Origin: Lates calcarifer
Lineage: Eukaryota > Chordata > Actinopteri > Centropomidae
Direction: 5' to 3'
DNA length: 64,000 nt
NCBI RefSeq assembly: GCF_001640805.2
Contig: NC_066853.1
Location: 25,312,378-25,376,377 of the forward strand
Position numbers and translations under genes: made by a program. Below are positions 58,044-64,000 of this stretch, in pieces; within the stretch, counting starts at the first letter, position 1, and each line of letters starts with the position of its first letter. Under the pieces are notes generated by a model. It did not search any database, was not told the origin of the DNA, and saw nothing but the letters and a program-made list of their open reading frames with translations.

Positions 58044-60374
58044 CAGGTAAACAATTAAACAGAAAGAGGACTCAGAACCTGCAGTTGATTTAATCTAAAT
58101 TGCTCTAAGGGTAAAATGATTAAAATCTGCCCTAATCTGCCCAAACAAAATAACATCTGGAGTAGGCCCCTAACCTTGGTGTAATTAAACAAAGTAATCT
58201 AGAAGTGTGCGTGTGTGCAATAACCCTGTCTCCAGTAGCAGTGACACAAAACAGGACAATTAGTGAACAGAGCTCGAACCCAGGGGTACAGAACAAGTGT
58301 CTCCCAGAGGATATAAGTGAGCATGCTTCAGAGAAACAGAAACAGAAGTACCATACTAGAACCATTACAGGCTGTGAATACAAAGTAAAAGGTTATCACA
58401 AGTAGTATCCCAGACTGGAAGAGCTGCTGATCATTTCAGTGCCGGTGGGATTGGAGCTCAGGTCCAATCATCCACAGAGGCAGACCAGCAAGAGGAGTAG
58501 CATGGAGGTGGGGCATAGAGTGAGTCTGAGCCAATCCCAGGCAAGGTACATCACAACAACAAAAAAGAACTTAAAAATAGTTAGCTACATAGAAAGAGAG
58601 AAGAAACACCCTGAGCCATAACATGTCTGCAACATCAGGGGGTTGTTGACAGGAGGGGCCCTCTCCTTCAATATGGTGGCTATATTCTGGAGCAGGCTGT
58701 CATATATCCAAACTGTCACTCCTAAACTGATCCTGGTCTGTTAATGACTATGCTGGATCTATGTTGTGATCCTGCATCAGAGTCAGAATAAGGGGTCTGG
58801 CAGAGGTAGCCCCTGTACTTCTACAGCCTTGAAGATAAAAGGAATATTGCCACGATCAGTATCACAAAATGCAGCTTAAAGAACACAACAAAAGATAATG
58901 ACCCAGGCCTCTTTTTACCTTAATGCAGTGATGGTCACAAGTCATCTGAAAAAGCATATACTTCAGCAAGATAACAGTATTAAAGTCAATGTATCATCAA
59001 TGTGCACCTGGACTCCATGGTGGAAAGAAAGACAGTCCAACCTGTGCTGTATGAATATTTCTATATGTGCCAAAAGAGAATAACCTTAATTAACCAGGCT
59101 CCTGCATTTTCTGCAAACCGTTAGTGACCATAAAAGCAATGAGCCACTATGACTAGACTAGCCAACTGAAGCTCATTAACCCCAAATCCTGCTGTGTAGT
59201 ACAGGCCTCAGGTGAACCACAGGTGCGTGGGGCCTCTGAGTCACTGAATGATGGAATTGTTCTAAATTTTGTAATATTTTTAAGTTTATAGAAACACAAC
59301 TCAACACTCAGGCCACAGTTAATTATTCTGGAGTAGGAATGGCAGAGATGAAGGGGGCAATAAGTGTCTGCAGACTGGACAGATAAATTGTGACTTCTGA
59401 CTTTGTAATAGGAAACAGCTTGATTGTCCCTGTGTTTATTCTGTAGGGTTTCTGCATCTGATCATCAGCTGCCTGTTCATGCGTCATGACACCTGCTTGC
59501 ACAGCTGGTTCTCAGCTGGTGTCACAATTTCTTTCAGTAATCTTGTCAGACTGTCAAAGTTGTCTTTATACCTGAGCCAGTCTAGCAAGATTGTATCTGA
59601 AAATCTAATTCCACCATCAAGTTGAGCTCATTTTGCCTTCATGACTATAAACCTGACTGACCGTTACACTGACAGGTGTGCCTGTGTGTCTGCCTGTGTG
59701 TCCGCCTTATCCTGTCACATTTACTGCTGGAGCAAAACAACAAAAAGCCAATCTTCCTGTGTAACTGCAGTAAAGCTGGAACTTACAGTCCATCTGCTTT
59801 ATTTTACTTTATTTACTGAGGCATGGCAGTTCAAGAAGGACCTGATGAAAATACTTCAGATTGTTAGATGCATCAGCACACACACAATGGCTGTGTCCCT
59901 AAAGGCTGTGTTTTCTCATTGTCAATCCATTTATGTTTGACATCCATTTCATCTTGATGTTTATTTTCCCTCTCTCATGTACTCACACTAGGTCATTCAG
60001 TACACTTTCTTTCCCAGCCTTTGCAGAATTGAAAGTGAGACAGCATTGCAGAGGCAGGTCATGATAAAATAGTGAGGACAATTCTATTCAAATACAACAT
60101 TCAAATCACAAATTCAAGTTCAATCAAAACCCAGCAAACGTGCTGACAGCTCCCCCAGCATGAAAATACCTCTTTATCTCTCCCTTTCACTTCTTTGAAG
60201 AGAAGTATTTATGTGTTATCACCGGAGGGTCAGGGATCTCTGCTTTCATAGCTGGATTGCTGGACTATAACACAGCCTTTGGCCTTTCACGCAGACTCAC
60301 ACAAATCACCAGACAGTAATTATTCCCAGTAGCAGCCAGTTAAATCATCCTCTGTTAGACACACAGCTCACCTC

Positions 60375-60700
60375 AGCCCATCCATCCATTATCTATTCCG
60401 CTTATCTGTTAAGGGTTGCGGGGGGCTGGAGTCTATCCCAGCTGTCATTGGGCAAGAGGCAGGGTACACCCTGGACACCCTCACCAGTCCATCACAAGGC
60501 CAACACATACAGACAACCATTCACACTCACATTCACACCTACAGAGTTCAATCAGTTAACCTAAGCTGCATGTCTGTGGACTGTGGGAGGAAGCCGGAGT
60601 ACCCAGAGAGAACCCACACAGGCACAGGGAGCAAACTCCACACAGAAAAGCTCCGGGCTCAAAGCTGTGAGGCGACAGTGCTAACCCTCTTTGAAAGCCA
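60375..60700 (+). repeat. Dispersed repeat family C, longest copy
   Basis: From 'agcccatccatccattatctattccgcttatctg' through 'ggctggagtctatcccagctgtcattgggcaagaggcagggtacaccctggac', 'cattcacactcacattcacacctacag', 'catgtctgtggactgtgggaggaagccggagtacccagagagaacccacacaggcacagg' to 'gctgtgaggcgacagtgctaaccctc'. This is the best preserved of four copies in the window and extends further right than the others. Confidence 0.75.
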
Positions 60701-61585
60701 GGTAAGTAAAGTTTTTTTTTTTTTTCTTTACAGAGAGGTTGTAAAATGAAATATATCATGAATCCCTGTCCCACTATCTCCATCTGGGACCAGCTGTAGC
60801 ATCTTTTTACCTACAGCTCTCCTCAGTGTGCTCTGTCCAGGCCTGGAATGAATCACCTTCTGAACAGCTTTATTTCACACTAACAGTTCACAGCTTCACT
60901 CTCATCATCATGGTCTCTTCCTGCACCCAGCATGATAAACATACCATTTACTGTTCAAACATGGCAGATATTCTGAAACAAATCCTTCAGTTTTTCAAAT
61001 TATCCACCACAGTCACTTTCTGAAGAGATTTGAAGTGAGAACCAGGACATGATGTTTTTATTTATCCACAAACACTTTTTAACAGAAGATTTGACAGAGT
61101 TTGTCCAGTTGTCTTGCAGATAGTTGTCACCAAGGTATGTAACCCCCTCCCATATACAACTGTATACAATGCATACAATTTACTACATATTTTCCATTTT
61201 TGATCCAATGAATGTTTAAAAAGTTGTACATGTTAATACCTTAATTTATCACACTTAAAAATCATTTAGCAGTCTATTAAGCAACAGACTTAGTGCCTGT
61301 GGTTAAAGAATTAGTGCACAGGTTGAAAAAGCTTGGGGACCATGCCTGATTTTAATCCCCAGGGTATGTGTGTTTGTTAACATTTGTGTCAGTGCTGCTT
61401 GTGTTGAGTGTTGGTGCTGTTTGTTGCACTAATGGTTTATTAAGTGGCTGAGTGCTGCCCTGCCTGTCAGATAATCAGCTCCCATTAACGTGGGATTCAT
61501 CACGTTATCTCTGGCAATTAGCCCCAGCAATAACAACATCCCCTGGGACAGGCCCGTTTTATCAGCTGGGTCAGCTGTAGCCTGT

Positions 61586-61606
61586 GGTGTGTGTGTGTGT
61601 GTGTGT
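61586..61606 (+). repeat. (GT)n microsatellite
   Basis: About ten units. Confidence 0.85.
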
Positions 61607-61999
61607 AGCTGTGTGTGTTGTTGTAGATTTGGTGCCTATTAATGACCCACCAGATGTAATGGGAGGAACTTTCAGTGTTCTCTCACTGTAGAATAGTAAT
61701 TGTCTGAGCACACCATTAGCTGGCTCACAGACGCCTGTGGCTTGTCTGTTTATCTACCTGACATGACACATATATCCTTCATTTTGTTATTAAAGTTTCT
61801 ATTTAACTCCATCTTCCATGTAGAATATTTACTGCTGAAATGTTTTTGTTCTGTTGCCAAGCAGAAACCAACATGTACCACACATGTTCCAGCCGACACC
61901 GTCTCCAATTATGATATAACAAATCTGCATCATATTGTCAACATATTTTATTGTATCAGGAAAGTAAACCACAGTCGTTTGTAAATTGAAGTCGAACTT

Positions 62000-62190
62000 G
62001 AAGTGCTTTACTCACATTCACCCTCTCACACAGAGACGGTCACACAGTTATTGTACTAGACATAGAGTGCTCTTACACACACACAAATCTGGGTTGATTT
62101 GGAACACTTTGGCACATGGTCTGGAGGAGCTGGGAATCAAACCACTGACCTTCAGATTAGTGCTTGACCATCTCTACTTCCTGCAGTGAT
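62000..62190 (+). repeat. Teleost dispersed repeat ('gaggagctgggaatcaaaccactgacc')
   Basis: 'cattcaccctctcacacagagac' followed by 'ggtctggaggagctgggaatcaaaccactgaccttcagattagtgcttgacca' and 'ctctacttcctg' resembles a very common fish repeat. Degraded and non-coding. Its class is not determined. Confidence 0.45.
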
Positions 62191-63424
62191 CAAACACTTT
62201 GCCCATAGAACTGTCATTACTGTCACTGCACAGTGCAACTTATAAAACATGGAAATACAGGATTCAGACACATTAGTTCCTCTTACAGGTGCAGTATTGT
62301 AAAGACATGCAGTCTAACCTCTGGATCCTTTTGATATATGACGTGGTGGTCATGGTGGTCTCTATATTTTCATCTGGATAGTTACTGAATGCAAATGCAA
62401 ATGATTCAAAGCTTGCAGCCATCACCATAACAGCTGAAAATTCCTTTCACTGATGAAGATGAGATGCATTAGAAAGCCCTGACAGCTTAGTGGCTAACCT
62501 CTGACCCTGAATTATTTTGTGATATATGAGCTTGGTAATGTCTGTGTTTCCCTACAAACTGCAGCTGCTGGTGGTATTCAATAAATTACCCCAAAAGGTG
62601 TTGTCATTATTCATTATTCAGTGCAGTTATAATATAGAATCAGCCACTACAGTACTATTGGATGGAGGAGTAATAGTAAAAAAGACTAAGCCACAAATGA
62701 CTGAGACGTGTCCAACCTGAACATAATATGGCCTTATTTCACCTCAGAAGAAAAAAAAAAACTGAATAAAAAATTACAAACTTGGCATATTTTTATTCAA
62801 ATCACTCTGTGAATTACTCTGTGCTCTTCATATCTCTGTGTTAATGAGATTCAGACCACAGGAGAAACACTGTACAGATTTTAAAGTGCCTGATAGACAA
62901 ATCTGCTTTCATGGTCTGTTTGAATAAGACTGATCTGATCTGTGCCCGAGAGAGAAAATGTTTTTGGTTGTTGAAATCCCTGTTCTTGATATATATTGAG
63001 GATGTTTTGAAGTAATGCAATTACATACACAGCAACAGTTATCAGTTTGACACATTGAAATGAAATCAGATGCAGATCATGATGGCATTTCATGTCCTCA
63101 CCATGAGATGGAAGTTTTTGGTTGATGACTTAAACTGTTTGGTCGGCCAACTTTACATGTTGCAACAGAGGACTTGTGTTTTGGAGTGGTCCTTGTTACA
63201 TATTTGCAGCTGAGATTTCAGGATCATCATTTTTTCCTGTTTACCAGTGACATGCAGTCCATGGTAGATGGCAGTCTGGTTGACAGCAATACAGGGGCTC
63301 CAGACTCAGTTACCTGCTTCACAGACACAACAGCAGCCTGCTTCTATAATGCCTTGTACTTAGTGAACCATCCATACAAAGATTAACTTTAGTGGGAGTT
63401 GCCTTAGAACCACTTTTTAGCTTG

Positions 63425-63720
63425 TGGTTTCATCATACACCAATCAGCTCCAACATTAGACCACTGACAGGTGAACTGAATAACACTGATAAAATCCAAT
63501 GTTCTGCAGGGAAACCTTCATTCATGTGGATGTTACTTTGACACGTACCACACACCTAGACATTGTTGTAGACCAAGCACCCCACCACCACCACATGGCA
63601 ACAGCATTCCCCAATGTCAGGGGCCTCCCCCGGAAGGATAGTGCTCACACCACACCACACTACAAAAACTGCTCACACCCAGGATACACTGCCTGAGTTG
63701 CATTGTGTGTGAGTGGAGGT
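63425..63720 (+). mobile_element. Internally deleted Tc1-like element
   Basis: 'accactgacaggtgaactgaataacactgat' is a fish Tc1-type terminal sequence. It is joined directly to 'caatgttctgcagggaaacc', 'cattcatgtggatgttactttgacacgtaccacacacctagacattgttg' and 'catggcaacagcattccc', which come from the DDE-coding part of the same family. The DNA between them is missing. It is cut off before the last catalytic Glu. Confidence 0.6.
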
Positions 63721-64000
63721 TGCAGAACATCTTGGTTTTGGTGCCCATGATAACAGGTTAGAGCAGCCACACAACCAGCATGAGACACATGAAAATAGAC
63801 AGGGAAAATATCAGCTGATAGTCATAGTGACACCATACCAGCAACATTACATAAAACTGACACCATTCACTGTCACTGAAGGGGGGGTGCAGTGGTTTTC
63901 TGATGCGCTCTCACTCTCTCTCTGACTATGTCAACCAATTCAATTTACCCAGTCTATTATTGGTGACCATAGTCAAATTTTCAGTGTGCAACAATGTGGC

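Larger units (their letters stand above)
23706..64000. other. Gene-poor, transposon-rich region
   Basis: About 40 kb without a supportable host exon. Decayed transposons and dispersed repeats, listed individually, cover part of it. Between them are long A/T-rich stretches in which I recognise nothing, notably about 27.5-31.1, 36.2-38.8, 46.5-48.9, 49.7-51.3, 51.5-53.3, 56.2-60.3 and 60.7-62.0 kb. Open frames there are short, lack splice context and show no domain. Small exons of an unrecognised gene or non-coding RNA genes cannot be excluded. Confidence 0.55.

Noticed and set aside
1..64000. tRNA, rRNA, CRISPR or bacterial operon content
   Set aside because: I saw no cloverleaf-type boxes with A and B promoter elements, no spaced direct repeats, and no ribosome-binding-site driven gene clusters. 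A covariance-model scan would be needed to exclude small RNAs fully.

Overview
This window looks like nuclear DNA from a bony (teleost) fish. The evidence is one spliced vertebrate gene with GT-AG introns, abundant (CA)n/(TG)n microsatellites, and many decayed repeats of kinds common in teleost genomes: several Tc1 families, mariner, piggyBac, non-LTR retrotransposons and short dispersed repeats. Nothing is organised as bacterial operons, and I saw no CRISPR array or prophage. Most open frames of 60-140 codons in the window are chance.

The only host gene I can support is a galactose-3-O-sulfotransferase on the + strand, closest by motif to GAL3ST2. I reconstruct four coding exons: 9595-9650, 19406-19510, 20821-21523 and 22324-23322. 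All three introns have GT-AG ends and the phases agree (2, 2, 0), giving a predicted 620-residue type II Golgi membrane protein. Exon 1 lies in a small GC/CpG-rich promoter just after a long GA repeat. Exon 2 supplies the membrane anchor, exon 3 a very long stem plus the 5'-phosphosulfate-binding loop of the PAPS site, and exon 4 the 3'-phosphate-binding motif, the rest of the catalytic domain and a basic tail. A polyadenylation signal lies about 360 bases after the stop.

Layout: 1-9470 is gene-free upstream DNA with microsatellites and dispersed repeats. 9471-23.7 kb is the sulfotransferase gene, whose first intron is 9.8 kb. 23.7-64 kb is a roughly 40 kb gene-poor stretch with a dense record of transposon insertions. 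This includes a nested Tc1 pile-up (26.4-27.5 kb), a Tc1 3' fragment (31.2 kb), a non-LTR 3' end (32.3-33.0 kb), a piggyBac transposase remnant (35-35.9 kb), an antisense non-LTR endonuclease remnant (38.9-39.5 kb), a mariner remnant (45.9-46.4 kb), a candidate solo LTR (49.0-49.7 kb), a complete but inactive Tc1 element with both ends and TA duplications (54668-56133), and further Tc1 pieces at 51.4 and 63.5 kb.

I found no clearly new multi-gene system. The points most worth checking are the unusually long stem of the sulfotransferase, a second open frame through exons 1-2, a (TG)n tract abutting the exon 2 splice acceptor, and the nested Tc1 structure. Repeat family assignments rest on recalled consensus features and motifs, not on a database search.
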